From NCBI GenBank assembly GCA_964547995.1, contig CAZJRB010000096.1, positions 1 through 29,685 of the forward strand: a DNA stretch of 29,685 nucleotides, in the 5' to 3' direction. Source of the stretch: CAZJRB01 sp964547995. Lineage in GTDB: Bacteria; Planctomycetota; Planctomycetia; Pirellulales; Thermoguttaceae. Below are positions 15,315 to 24,101 of this stretch, in pieces (the first letter of the stretch is position 1; the number at the start of each line of letters is the position of its first letter). The translations under genes and the position numbers were made by a program. Under the pieces are notes generated by a model. The model did no database searches. It was not told the origin of the DNA and saw only the letters and a program-made list of their open reading frames with translations.

Positions 15315-16158
15315 TTACTTGTTAAGACCATTCTGTAAAGACTTGACGATCTTGTCGGTCTCCTCGAGTGTAAATCGCACACTGACAATCGAAGGCAGGT
15401 CGTTGTCGTTGAGCCTGGCATAGGTTGTTGCGACCCATGTGCCGTCGGGGAGTTTTTCCAGGCCAGCGTATCCCAGGTCGCCCAGTTTCTCTCCATAACT
15501 CTTGAGCAGTCGGATGCGATAGCCTCCCTGGCGTTGGTTGATGATGTCATCGTATGTTCCAACCCAGGCGGCGAAGCTGCCCGGCGTGGGACTCTGTTGG
15601 GCTACGTCGCGAAAGACGCAGATGATGCGACCATCGCCGGCATATCTGGCAAGATGTCGATGTCCGGCCAGGGTTGCAGGAAGTTCCTTCTTCTCCGACC
15701 ATGTTTTCCCCTCGTCATCGCTGGTCATGAAGCTTTGGTTTCTGTATCCGCCGCCGCGAAGAAGGCACAGGAGTTGTTTTCCGTCGGGCGAACGGATAAT
15801 GGACGGCTCCGCACCGCCATCAAACCGCGTGCCTTTGCTCCATGTCAGACCGCCATCGGTTGATTCACTCTGGAAATAACCGTACTCACCTTTGAAGAAA
15901 CCCCAGTTGTGTTTTCCCCACTCCGTATCGTCCAACCCCCATCGGTGAGACTGCATAATCAATTTCTTGCCGTCTTCGACCGCGGTCAATTCAATGGGCG
16001 GAACCCGGCCGATAAAGCCGGTGTCTTCCATGGGGGCCCACGTTTTGCAATGATCTGTGAAAGACTCCTTCTTCCGCAACGGCGGAAGCCCCTGCAAGAA
16101 GCATAGCCGAAAGAACACTCACGATAACCAGATTCCAATAACGTGGCTTCAGTTTCAC
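15315..16158 (-). pseudogene. Frameshifted/deleted secreted sialidase-like gene
   Basis: A GTG at 16158 with GGAAGG about 6 nt upstream starts a clear signal peptide (KLKPRYWNLVIVSVLSAMLL…). Around 16065-16075 the reading frame changes, and the C-terminal part of a BNR/sialidase-like protein follows in another frame down to 15315. That part has a degenerate Asp box (FTDHCKTWAP), then EDTGFIGR, a good Asp box (STDGGLTWS), EPSIIRSPDGKQLLCLLRG, SDDEGKTWS and an end VRFTLEETDKIVKSL. The signal peptide abuts the middle of the propeller, so roughly a hundred residues with the first catalytic arginine appear lost in addition to the frameshift. It is last-but-one in block B. Confidence 0.75.
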
Positions 16159-16190
16159 GACGGCCCTTCCTTTGCTAACATTAACGTTCG

Positions 16191-16250
16191 TTAGGGCGAA
16201 AGACGACAAAAAGCAGACCACACTAATCTTTCGCCCTAATCTTTTGCCCC
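16191..16250. repeat. Intergenic repeat: 13-bp inverted repeat and 13-bp tandem units
   Basis: TTAGGGCGAAAGA (16191-16203) and its exact complement TCTTTCGCCCTAA (16227-16239) form arms around a 23-nt loop. The second arm overlaps two 13-nt tandem units, AATCTTTCGCCCT and AATCTTTTGCCCC (16225-16250). They sit between the glycosidase-like gene and the frameshifted sialidase. The pattern resembles GGGGCAAAA-type intergenic repeats I recall from PVC genomes; the hairpin could also attenuate transcription. Confidence 0.7.
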
Positions 16251-16303
16251 AATCTCTCCTCTGTCTTCTTCGCCAAACGCATATAACCTCATCGGTTCAG
16301 ACT

Positions 16304-17728
16304 CTAATCGCCCATGCTGAACGAGAAGAGCTTTGCGTTGCTGAACTCGAACCTCAACCGGATTGTCCCCGGCTCGATCTGTTTGTCCCATACCAGACGT
16401 TCGTCGGAGACCGTCTGCGAGACCGGCGCGGCGCGTGCGACGTGCTGGCCGTTGTCGTCAACAACACACACCCTGACCGAGCCGCCTTTGGCGACGTCGG
16501 CTGTAATCCCCAGAGGCTGTCCCTTATACGGGATGGCAGTGGTCGTCACGACGGCCGGTTGCTTCACAACCTCCTGCTCGTATCCCGCCCAGCCGTCCGA
16601 ACGCATGGTCGCCATGCACAACCAGCCCGGTTGATCGCTATGCTGCTTCTTCTGCGCGGAATAGTAGATGCGGATTTCGTCTTCCAGCACGACGGGAACG
16701 GCGGCCGCATAGATGCAGCCCCGGTCCAGGGCGCCGGCCTTCTCGGAGAGCGGAATCAACTGCGCGCCGGGCTGGATTCGTTTCCACGCAGCGGTGTCCG
16801 GGCTCCAGGCCAGCTCCGTGTGAACACGCTTGTCGGTGCCGGCGCGAAAGATCGCCGGAAGACCAAGGTATACGCCGGCATACGGGAATACAGGCATGGA
16901 ATAGGTCTGTGCAGCCTGGGAGCCACGGAGCACCTCGACCGGCTCGGTCCAGTTGATGAAATCCTCGCTTTCCATTCTCAGTACCGTTCTCATTCCCGGG
17001 TAGGCGCGCGTTATGGCCACGTATCGATCTAGGCTCGGCGCCCAGAATGCGTTGTTGTGCGTATCGCCGCGCGCCTCGGCAATGCACCGAAACTCGCTCC
17101 AGCGAATGCCATCGGGAGAGAACGCGGCGTCGATCTTTCCGGGCGCCCCTCTGACGGTTATAAGCTTGTAGCGCCGCATAGGGTCCGGATCGCGCGCGTC
17201 CAGAAACACGCCGGTGCCGTGATCGCGCCAGACGACGATGTTCGTCGGCTTGCCCTTGTAGCGGTAGACGTCGAGGGCCGGCTTCTCCCAGCGGATGCCG
17301 TCCTTCGACGTGGCGTAGAGCGTGGCGCAGTTGCCCTCGCCTGTCTGTTTGGGCGCGAGCGGGCCCGGCGTCACATCGCGCTTCCATTCCAGGACACCCG
17401 CATCGTCCATTCGCGTGTAATACCAGAGCTTGTAGATCCGTTCGTGCGGGTCGTACACCACGTTCGGGTACATGTGGCTGGTGTTTGTTTCCCAGGGAAG
17501 CTCCTGGCCGAACAGCGGGTTACCGGGGTGCTTGTTCACCGTGCCCACGGCCAGACGGGCGTTCTCGACCTTTTCGATCAGGCGGCTGTCCAGCAGCAGG
17601 AAACGGTTGCGGGCAGGATCGACTCCCTCCCCCCACGCAAGTGAAGGCGCCGCCGTGAAACACGCAGCGGCCACGGCTAAGGCCCAGCGCGCCGCCGGAG
17701 TGATCCCCCTCATTGAAACAGGTTTCAT
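16304..17728 (-). CDS. Secreted five-bladed-propeller glycosidase-like protein
   Basis: The start at 17728 is set by GAGGAG 5 nt upstream; the frame is open to 17890 but that extension has no family-like sequence. The product has 474 residues with a signal peptide (KPVSMRGITPAARWALAVAAACF…AWG). FLLLDSRLIEKVENARLAVGTVNKHPGNPLF followed by YPNVVYDPHERIYKLWYYT is the standard opening of a GH32/GH43-like propeller family common in PVC polysaccharide loci. Blade repeats such as YATSKDGIRWEKP and FSPDGIRWSEF follow, then a C-terminal beta-sandwich ending RLRFEFSNAKLFSF. Catalytic residues could not be assigned, so the activity is unknown. It is 106 nt downstream of a BNR gene on the same strand. 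Confidence 0.8.
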   Translation of the reverse strand: MKPVSMRGITPAARWALAVAAACFTAAPSLAWGEGVDPARNRFLLLDSRLIEKVENARLAVGTVNKHPGNPLFGQELPWETNTSHMYPNVVYDPHERIYKLWYYTRMDDAGVLEWKRDVTPGPLAPKQTGEGNCATLYATSKDGIRWEKPALDVYRYKGKPTNIVVWRDHGTGVFLDARDPDPMRRYKLITVRGAPGKIDAAFSPDGIRWSEFRCIAEARGDTHNNAFWAPSLDRYVAITRAYPGMRTVLRMESEDFINWTEPVEVLRGSQAAQTYSMPVFPYAGVYLGLPAIFRAGTDKRVHTELAWSPDTAAWKRIQPGAQLIPLSEKAGALDRGCIYAAAVPVVLEDEIRIYYSAQKKQHSDQPGWLCMATMRSDGWAGYEQEVVKQPAVVTTTAIPYKGQPLGITADVAKGGSVRVCVVDDNGQHVARAAPVSQTVSDERLVWDKQIEPGTIRLRFEFSNAKLFSFSMGD

Positions 17729-17834
17729 GTCGTCTCCTCTTGTCAAACAACTGCCTCTCTCGCCGCTGAAATTCACCCGCGAGGCGAGATACTTGTCTTG
17801 CAGTCGGGTGGTTGCCTGCGCGCACCAGTCCCCC

Positions 17835-18977
17835 TCAGTCATTCTTGTAATCCGATTCGAGAATGAACTCCCACGAATCGGCGGCGTCATCCGTTCCGCG
17901 ATAGCCCAGGTAATACAGGTCGCCGTCCTTGCGCTTCAGGATTTCTCCGTAGCCGGAATCGCGAGAATAGACGTCGTCCACGGGCTTCATCTTCCACGTT
18001 TTTCCGCAATCCTCCGTGTACCACAGGCAATTGCGTTGCTTGTGCTCCAGAATGCGGTCCCGGCCGGTCAGATAGATCCGCCCCGGCTCCTCGGGGAACT
18101 TGGTCAGCTTCGGCTGCTGAACGACGTGGACGTACTTGGTGATGTCGGTCATCGGACCCCACGTCTTGCCGCGATCCCGGCTGATCCGCATCTTCGTGAC
18201 GCGCTCGTCGAACGAACGGCCGACGATCATGATCGTGTTTTCGTCAACGCAAACGACTCCGGTTTCATTGATACGGTCGTCTTTCGTGCCGTAGGTTGAA
18301 ACCTTGTGCCACGTGCGGGCGTTGTCGTCCGAGCGGTACAGCATCGCCTGCCAGGGCGTTGTGTCTTTTTCAGCGGCGGGAAATCCCCGAACCGTAACAT
18401 AGATGGAACCGCCTTCGACGGTTTTTCCAAGAGCAAAAGTCTCGCCGGCGGGGATCTCGGACGAGCGACCTTCATACTTCCACGACGCGCCGTTGTCGGC
18501 ACTTCGCCACTGAAGTGTTCTCATCTGATAATATGGCTGTCCATCATGATCCTTGGTCATGGATACATACAACAGATCGCCGTTCGGACAGGTCAGTACG
18601 CCACCGTCGCAGGGCTCGACCCGCTCATTCTCGGCGCACAGCGGAGCGCCCTTCACCGGCGTGCCGTCGGGCAGGCAATTCCGCTTGCTCCAGGTGCGGC
18701 CTTCGTCATCGGACGTGTGAACCACCACGTGCCGCGGCACACTTCGACCATGCTTGGCGGCCAGCGTGTAGGTGGCGATCCATCGGCCGGTCTTCGTCTT
18801 CGTCAGCGAGCCGCGCGCGGCCCAGTCCAGTCCCTTCGGATCGGCCTTGAAGACCAGCTTGCGGATCTTGATCTTCATCTCCGGCGCGGTATCGTCGGCC
18901 ACTTCAGCCGCCCGGATCGTCGCCGCGCCTGCAAACAAAGCCGTCAGCGTGATAATCAGACTTCTATACCCACTCAT
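17835..18977 (-). CDS. Secreted BNR/sialidase-superfamily protein, paralogue A
   Basis: The start at 18977 has AGGTGG 7 nt upstream; the longer frame from 19022 adds an unlikely cysteine-rich leader. The product has 380 residues with a signal peptide (SGYRSLIITLTALFAGAATIRA). It carries Asp boxes TSDDEGRTWS, SADNGASWK, SDDNARTWH, SRDRGKTWG and TEDCGKTWK, so a six-bladed sialidase-type propeller is expected. It lacks the canonical YRIP motif and I cannot place the arginine triad or nucleophile tyrosine, so hydrolysis of sialic acid is not shown. It is a close paralogue of the protein encoded at 24102-25292: the N- and C-terminal thirds are nearly identical and the middle differs. It lies 48 nt downstream of the dihaem protein gene. 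Confidence 0.85.
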   Translation of the reverse strand: MSGYRSLIITLTALFAGAATIRAAEVADDTAPEMKIKIRKLVFKADPKGLDWAARGSLTKTKTGRWIATYTLAAKHGRSVPRHVVVHTSDDEGRTWSKRNCLPDGTPVKGAPLCAENERVEPCDGGVLTCPNGDLLYVSMTKDHDGQPYYQMRTLQWRSADNGASWKYEGRSSEIPAGETFALGKTVEGGSIYVTVRGFPAAEKDTTPWQAMLYRSDDNARTWHKVSTYGTKDDRINETGVVCVDENTIMIVGRSFDERVTKMRISRDRGKTWGPMTDITKYVHVVQQPKLTKFPEEPGRIYLTGRDRILEHKQRNCLWYTEDCGKTWKMKPVDDVYSRDSGYGEILKRKDGDLYYLGYRGTDDAADSWEFILESDYKND

Positions 18978-19025
18978 CGCATTTCCACCTTTCTTACAGC
19001 ACTCACACATGTCGCGCACCATCTC

Positions 19026-22013
19026 CTATCGATCATCTTCCGGCAACGCGGGCGTTCGACGCAGGGCGTCTTCGTAGGTCGGCACGGGGCGGTAATTCGG
19101 ATGCGTCCTGTACTGCAGGTTGCGGCGCCCCCAGTAACTGCCGTAATAGTATGCGTTGGCGTCGATCCACGTGGTAACACGAAGCAACTCCTCGCGCGTA
19201 ATGCCAAGGTTCTGATGTTCTTTCATTCCGGCTAAACGCTCGGCGAACTCCTTTCGCTTCTGAGCCAACCCTCTCGTGCCGATCTCGATAACCGAGGTGA
19301 AATGATAAGGCGCCATCTCTGCCTTCAGTATAGGCAACTGCTCTATCCGCGGGTCGTCAAGGTCCGTTTGCCACCGAACCTTGTCCGGCATGAGCATGCC
19401 GACCAGGACGCTGGCGTGCGACCACAGCGAACGAGGCTCCAGATAATGGACATTACCCCACTTTGGGCAGTTCTCGCCTATCGTCGGAACCAACTGAATT
19501 CGGTTTCGGGAGCGACCACCGCCGTTGCGACGCTCTTCAATCAACTGCTCGTAGGAGACGCTGAACAACGCACTCTCTCGCCCCGACAGATTCAAGCCTC
19601 CGGCGGCTTTCTGGTCATTGTGACATTTCACACAGTGCTTGTCCCATACCGGCTGCACATCCACGGGGTAATGCAAAGCTCGGGCGGCCGACCGGTCGCC
19701 CGGTTGCGGCCGCGGAATGCTCGGCGGCCGGCGCATTGCCGCCAATGTGCCCCACACCGACGGCGGCGCGACGTCGGGCGTCTCGTGACAGCCAACGCAC
19801 GCTCGGACTTCACCCGGCATGTAGTTTACAATTGTTCGTTCGGATTGAAGACACAGGTAGTTCTCGTCCAGCGCCTGGAAATAGACGTTCTTGCCGGCGG
19901 GCACGACAAAATGCGCCGACCCATCCTCTTCGACCGGCACGATGCCGACGAGCGCCTTCAAACCGAGGTGCGTGTCCTTCGTGACAACCGCATGTTGCTG
20001 GTCGTATTCGTCTCCGCCCCAACGACGTCTGGCGGCCCAGGGACGTGCCGCCTGCAGCAGAATGCGGAGGTACTTCACCTCGCCGCGCCGGATTCCCGTC
20101 ATGCCTTCGTGAACGTCCGCCACGATACAGACAGCCTGGTCCTTCTCGGCATAGACCGGGTCGCGCGGCCCCGGCAGAACCGGCGGACGGGCTCGCTTGC
20201 GCAGCGGGATCGGCTGCCAGCACGAGTAGTCCGGATCATCATGAATAAGATGGTGATCGCCCTGCTCGTTCACGACGTACAAATCGTACGCCGCGGGTGC
20301 AGACCACTCTGGACCGGCAGGTTTGTGCGCCGCCAGATAGAGATCTTTCCTGAGCGGGAAGGGATCGCGATAGAGCGGACAATTGCCGAAGTTGATCTTG
20401 CCTTTCCAGAGGTAGCCACCGTGGCCGTTCGGCTTGATACGGACCTCATCGGTAATGTAGGTCAACGGCTCGATGCTGCGAATCGGTTTGCTCGTATCTA
20501 TACGGATGATCGTGCCCACGGTGTTCTGTGGACAGCAATGCCCCAACCCCAGGGCCGAGTACAGATTGGGCTCGCCGGGTATGGGCCGACCGTAGAGAAT
20601 TGTGTGAGGATAGAAGATGTCATTGCCGTAGATCTCGCTCGAGCCGGTCCCGTCGGGTCGCATGGCCCAGAGACATTTTACACTGATGGCGCCCTTGTCG
20701 TTGTACTCCCAGCGAGTATACATGATACGTCCGTCGGGCAAGACACAGGGCGAGGCTTCGCTGAGGGGGCTGTCACTCAGTTTCTTCATGTTCTTACCGT
20801 CCGCATCCATGCGGTAAAGGACGGTTGTCGTAAAATCGTCGGAACCGTCACACAAAATGCCGTACTGACAGCGCGTCGAAATGAAGCAAATCCCCCCGTC
20901 CGGAAGATAACAGGGATTCATGTCGTCCGTCCCGTGGTGATAGTGCGGTCGGGCACGGTAGAGCCGCGCCAACTCGGACTCGTCTTCCCGCGGGAAGGTC
21001 AACTGACGCAAGTGGCCGCGACGCCGGCCCGTCGTCGGATCGAGCTCGATTTCATAGATGCGATAGCCCTGTTGTGCGGCGCACTTCCACTCGAAGACAA
21101 CGCGATCGGCATCGAAACCGAGGTCAAAGCGGTTGAAGACGCCGCCGGTCAATTCCGGCACGAGGTCCGTCACGTTCCCGGTCTTGAGATCGAGCACACA
21201 CAGGTTGCCGCCGGGCATCCAGGCACTGTTGATGAACTCGGTGTAGTAATGGTCCGCCGTGAGCGTCTTGCGTTTAACAAACAGGAGTTTGTCGACGCCG
21301 AATCGTGTCTGCAGCAGCTCCGGCATTTCGGGCGGGGCTTTCTCGGCGACGGCGGCGGCGACAGCGCCGGGGTCCTTGCCCGGCGTTCCGGCGGCGGAGT
21401 TTGCCGTGGGTACGACACACACACGAATCTCCCAAGGAGAGACGTGAGCACCAATGGAGTCCGTCACATGCAGCATCAGGAATCGTCCCGTGCCGCCGGT
21501 CAACACGGAAGACGTCGCCGCGCCGTAGTATGGCTTCCACGTCTTGGTACTGAAGTCGAACCTCTCGGAAGTATTGCCCCCCTTGCCGGCGGGGTTGCCG
21601 CCTGCCGTGTGGCCGTTCTCCCGATATCCAAGGTTCGAGCGGCCGGTAATGGCGGCGATCGTGGTCCAGCTTCCGAGGGACGTGTCGGGATCCGGAGCTG
21701 AATCGCCACCGGCCACGCGCAACGTGTAGTCGTGCGCATAGCTCCACTCCCAATCGATATCGACCCGGCCGATTGTGTACTCGCCTCCCAGGTCGACGTA
21801 AATCCATGCCGGCTTAGCCTTCCGGGGGTCGCTCGCCCAGCGCGTCCGCGTATCGTTGTCGAAGGCCAGCGTCGCGGGCAAACCCCACCCGACGCTTGAC
21901 GCAGTAGCCGGCGCACGGGCCAGGTCAAGCGGCTTCGCGTTCACAGCTTCAGCGGCCTCGGTGACCACCGCCGCCAGTGCGATGATCGAAAGAAGCCCTG
22001 CTGTCCTCTTCAT
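19026..22013 (-). CDS. Large exported F5/8-type, TolB-propeller and dihaem c-type protein (HZS-alpha-like)
   Basis: A 995-residue exported protein. A signal peptide (residues 1-20) is followed by an F5/8 type C discoidin domain at about 30-205 (ATASSVGWGLPATLAFDNDTRTRWAS, split by family pattern). A TolB/WD40-like propeller follows at about 230-700 (MNPCYLPDGGICFISTR; YRMDADGKNMKKLSDSP; PCVLPDGRIMYTRWEY). The last part has two haem c attachment motifs, C739-V-G-C-H743 and C794-V-K-C-H798, the latter in WDKHCVKCHNDQKAAGGL. This layout resembles planctomycete proteins annotated with the hydrazine-synthase-alpha middle domain. It is probably a periplasmic redox or binding protein, not a hydrazine synthase. 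GAGGG lies 7 nt before the ATG. A sugar-binding domain on a cytochrome fits the carbohydrate setting, but the electron partner is unknown. Confidence 0.85.
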   Translation of the reverse strand: MKRTAGLLSIIALAAVVTEAAEAVNAKPLDLARAPATASSVGWGLPATLAFDNDTRTRWASDPRKAKPAWIYVDLGGEYTIGRVDIDWEWSYAHDYTLRVAGGDSAPDPDTSLGSWTTIAAITGRSNLGYRENGHTAGGNPAGKGGNTSERFDFSTKTWKPYYGAATSSVLTGGTGRFLMLHVTDSIGAHVSPWEIRVCVVPTANSAAGTPGKDPGAVAAAVAEKAPPEMPELLQTRFGVDKLLFVKRKTLTADHYYTEFINSAWMPGGNLCVLDLKTGNVTDLVPELTGGVFNRFDLGFDADRVVFEWKCAAQQGYRIYEIELDPTTGRRRGHLRQLTFPREDESELARLYRARPHYHHGTDDMNPCYLPDGGICFISTRCQYGILCDGSDDFTTTVLYRMDADGKNMKKLSDSPLSEASPCVLPDGRIMYTRWEYNDKGAISVKCLWAMRPDGTGSSEIYGNDIFYPHTILYGRPIPGEPNLYSALGLGHCCPQNTVGTIIRIDTSKPIRSIEPLTYITDEVRIKPNGHGGYLWKGKINFGNCPLYRDPFPLRKDLYLAAHKPAGPEWSAPAAYDLYVVNEQGDHHLIHDDPDYSCWQPIPLRKRARPPVLPGPRDPVYAEKDQAVCIVADVHEGMTGIRRGEVKYLRILLQAARPWAARRRWGGDEYDQQHAVVTKDTHLGLKALVGIVPVEEDGSAHFVVPAGKNVYFQALDENYLCLQSERTIVNYMPGEVRACVGCHETPDVAPPSVWGTLAAMRRPPSIPRPQPGDRSAARALHYPVDVQPVWDKHCVKCHNDQKAAGGLNLSGRESALFSVSYEQLIEERRNGGGRSRNRIQLVPTIGENCPKWGNVHYLEPRSLWSHASVLVGMLMPDKVRWQTDLDDPRIEQLPILKAEMAPYHFTSVIEIGTRGLAQKRKEFAERLAGMKEHQNLGITREELLRVTTWIDANAYYYGSYWGRRNLQYRTHPNYRPVPTYEDALRRTPALPEDDR

Positions 22014-22191
22014 TCTGCTACCCTCATATCGTTCCTGCTCGTTTCGGGTTTGGTTCTGTCAAGATTCGTGCCATTCCAGGCTGCTAATCTCTCCGCCTCT
22101 CAATCTTCAGCACAAATGCATGGTCGCACGGCCTTTCTTTGGGCATCTGAACTTTCAAGCCCTTGCCGCGGATCAACTGTCCCGCCGTGTA

Positions 22192-23976
22192 TCACTTCTT
22201 CCAGATCGATTGCATCGGATAGATCCGCAGCGTCTCAATCTGTGCCGGGCCGCCAACGGCCGAGAGCTCAATCGCGTCGATCGCCTTGCCGCCGTCTCCG
22301 CGCCAGGTCCTCGGCACTCCGGGATCGCCATGAACACAGCCACCCTTGCCGGGATCTCCGCGCCGGGCCGTCCTGTAAACGTCGCCGTTGCCGCCGACGA
22401 CCTCGTACATCGGCCGGTCGACGACCACGCGGAACTTGACCTTGCCGGCGATCAGCGGAAGGGGCATTTCGTCAAGCTTGGCCGCCGCGACATTGTACGT
22501 CACTTGACTCGCTCCGAATTGCAGTTTGATCTCTTGGGCGCCCCGGGGCTCGACTTCAACGACGATGTCGAAGAGCTGTCCGTCGGTCTTGAAGCGGACC
22601 GGTTTCCCAGGCATGAGCGTTTGCCCGTCGGCAGTTTGGGGTTTGCCGCGCAGCGTTTCGAGTTCCTTGATCGGCTGTGCACAGAGGCGAATTCCCGCCG
22701 GTGTGGTCTTCAGCGTCAGCTCCGCCGGGAGGCTGAAGGCCTGATTGAACGGCATGCCCGGCATGCTGACCCTCGGCGCCCAGGCCATTGTAATCACGCG
22801 TCCGTCGGGAGCGAGGCTGAAGGCCTGCGAGGCATAATAGAGGCCGTAGTGAAGGCGATACTTCTGCGGATGTTCGGGCGTGAACGTCTTGCCGTCGAAC
22901 GTGCCGACGTAGTACATCGCATTCGCGCCGTATACCACCCAACGCTTGTTTGCGGCATCCCCATCCACAGGCAACTCGAACAGTTCGGGGCATTCATGGA
23001 ACTCTTCCAACCGGCTGGCCAACTTCCATGTCTTGAGGTCCTTGCTCGTATAGAATGCGATCGCTCCCTTTGCGCCGTCCATAACGTGGTGCCATTCATC
23101 GATCACTCTTTTTGTTCCGCCGTCCATAGTGAACGTTGCGATCACCCAGTGCTTGCCCGGTTCGTACCAGACAAGTTTCGGATCGCGTCCCTCGTGCTTG
23201 ATGACAGGGTTCTCGTCGATGTACTTCCACGTGCGGCCGCGATCGTTGCTCACCGCCAGCGCCTCGCCGCGAACCGTGTCGGTGAAAGCGGCAACCAGCA
23301 CCTTCTCATCGCCGGTTTGCCAGCCGCCGCTGTTGTTGTGGTCGACGTTTGCGCTGCCGCTGAAACAATAACCGGCGGCCATCGCCCGGGGGTAAATCGC
23401 GACCGGCAGCTCTTTCCAGTGGACCAGGTCCTTGCTGACGGCGTGGCCCCAGAAACAATTGCCGCCCTCCCAACCGAAGGGGTTGCTCTGCCAGAAGAGA
23501 TGATACTCGCCGTCGTAATAGACCATGCCGTTGGGATCGTTGTTCCAGCCGCGCATCTGGCTGAAGCGAAGTTGCGGGCGCAGGGCTTCATCATAGAGCG
23601 GCTGCGTGTGGCGGATCGTATCCGACGCCTCAAGCAGCGCCAGCCCCCGCGAACCGGCAGGCAGCTTGTCGACGCTAACGGTGGCTGTTTTGCCGGCGTA
23701 TTGCGACATATCGAGCTTGGCCCACCAGTCGACGCCGGCCGTGGCGAGGTTGATATCAAAATCCTGAACCAGCTTACCGTCGATCGTGATCTTCATGCGG
23801 CAACGTTTGGCGCCGTTGTTGATGGGAAACAACAGATACTTCTTATCGAGCACGATCTCACGCGATCGATCGGCCACGGCGGATTGCGCGGCTGCTTCCG
23901 CCGCGTGGAACGAAGCGCCGCACAGAAGCGCCGGTAAAGCAAACATCATCATCCATTGCCTCGGTAGTCTTCTCAT
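22192..23976 (-). CDS. Secreted GH32 beta-fructosidase/levanase-type enzyme
   Basis: A 594-residue exported glycoside hydrolase. A signal peptide and a short N-terminal sandwich (about 35-120, MKITIDGKLVQDFDINLA) precede the five-bladed propeller. All three GH32 motifs are intact: W144-N-N-D147-P-N-G with D147 as nucleophile, R264-D265-P in HEGRDPKLVWYE, and E328-C-P in FHECPELFELP with E328 as acid/base. A C-terminal beta-sandwich ends the protein (IETLRIYPMQSIW). The family hydrolyses fructans or sucrose-like substrates; which one is not visible. AAAGGTG lies 8 nt upstream of the ATG. It sits among sialidase-like genes, where a fructanase would not be expected, so either the island serves several glycans or this member has another specificity. 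Confidence 0.92.
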   Translation of the reverse strand: MRRLPRQWMMMFALPALLCGASFHAAEAAAQSAVADRSREIVLDKKYLLFPINNGAKRCRMKITIDGKLVQDFDINLATAGVDWWAKLDMSQYAGKTATVSVDKLPAGSRGLALLEASDTIRHTQPLYDEALRPQLRFSQMRGWNNDPNGMVYYDGEYHLFWQSNPFGWEGGNCFWGHAVSKDLVHWKELPVAIYPRAMAAGYCFSGSANVDHNNSGGWQTGDEKVLVAAFTDTVRGEALAVSNDRGRTWKYIDENPVIKHEGRDPKLVWYEPGKHWVIATFTMDGGTKRVIDEWHHVMDGAKGAIAFYTSKDLKTWKLASRLEEFHECPELFELPVDGDAANKRWVVYGANAMYYVGTFDGKTFTPEHPQKYRLHYGLYYASQAFSLAPDGRVITMAWAPRVSMPGMPFNQAFSLPAELTLKTTPAGIRLCAQPIKELETLRGKPQTADGQTLMPGKPVRFKTDGQLFDIVVEVEPRGAQEIKLQFGASQVTYNVAAAKLDEMPLPLIAGKVKFRVVVDRPMYEVVGGNGDVYRTARRGDPGKGGCVHGDPGVPRTWRGDGGKAIDAIELSAVGGPAQIETLRIYPMQSIWKK

Positions 23977-24053
23977 AGCGTTTTCACCTTTCTTTCGTTT
24001 CTCACCTGGCCGCCCTATTGCAAAACAACATGTCTACGCCCATGAGGGGTTAG

Positions 24054-24066
24054 TCTTTCGCCCTAA
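24054..24066. repeat. Third copy of the TCTTTCGCCCTAA intergenic repeat
   Basis: TCTTTCGCCCTAA here is identical to 16227-16239. With its flanks it forms a small hairpin, GTTAG (24049-24053) pairing with CTAAC (24063-24067). It lies in the 125-bp gap between the BNR gene and the GH32 gene. It may be a repeat remnant or a weak structural element. Confidence 0.65.
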
Positions 24067-24101
24067 CATCGTCCTCTCCGGCCCTCAGGCACAACACCGG
24101 T

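Noticed and set aside
19302..21701. A 799-codon open frame on the plus strand
   Set aside because: It is exactly antisense to the dihaem F5/8-TolB gene, which has a signal peptide, CxxCH motifs and a ribosome binding site. The antisense protein shows no recognisable domain and reflects GC-rich codon use.
19026..22013. Hydrazine synthase subunit, suggesting an anammox organism
   Set aside because: Only domain layout is shared; no other hydrazine synthase or anammox genes are present, and the F5/8 domain and neighbours indicate glycan use.
21856..23937. A 693-codon open frame on the plus strand
   Set aside because: Antisense to the GH32 gene with intact catalytic motifs; its composition is Arg/Ala/Val-rich without domain features.
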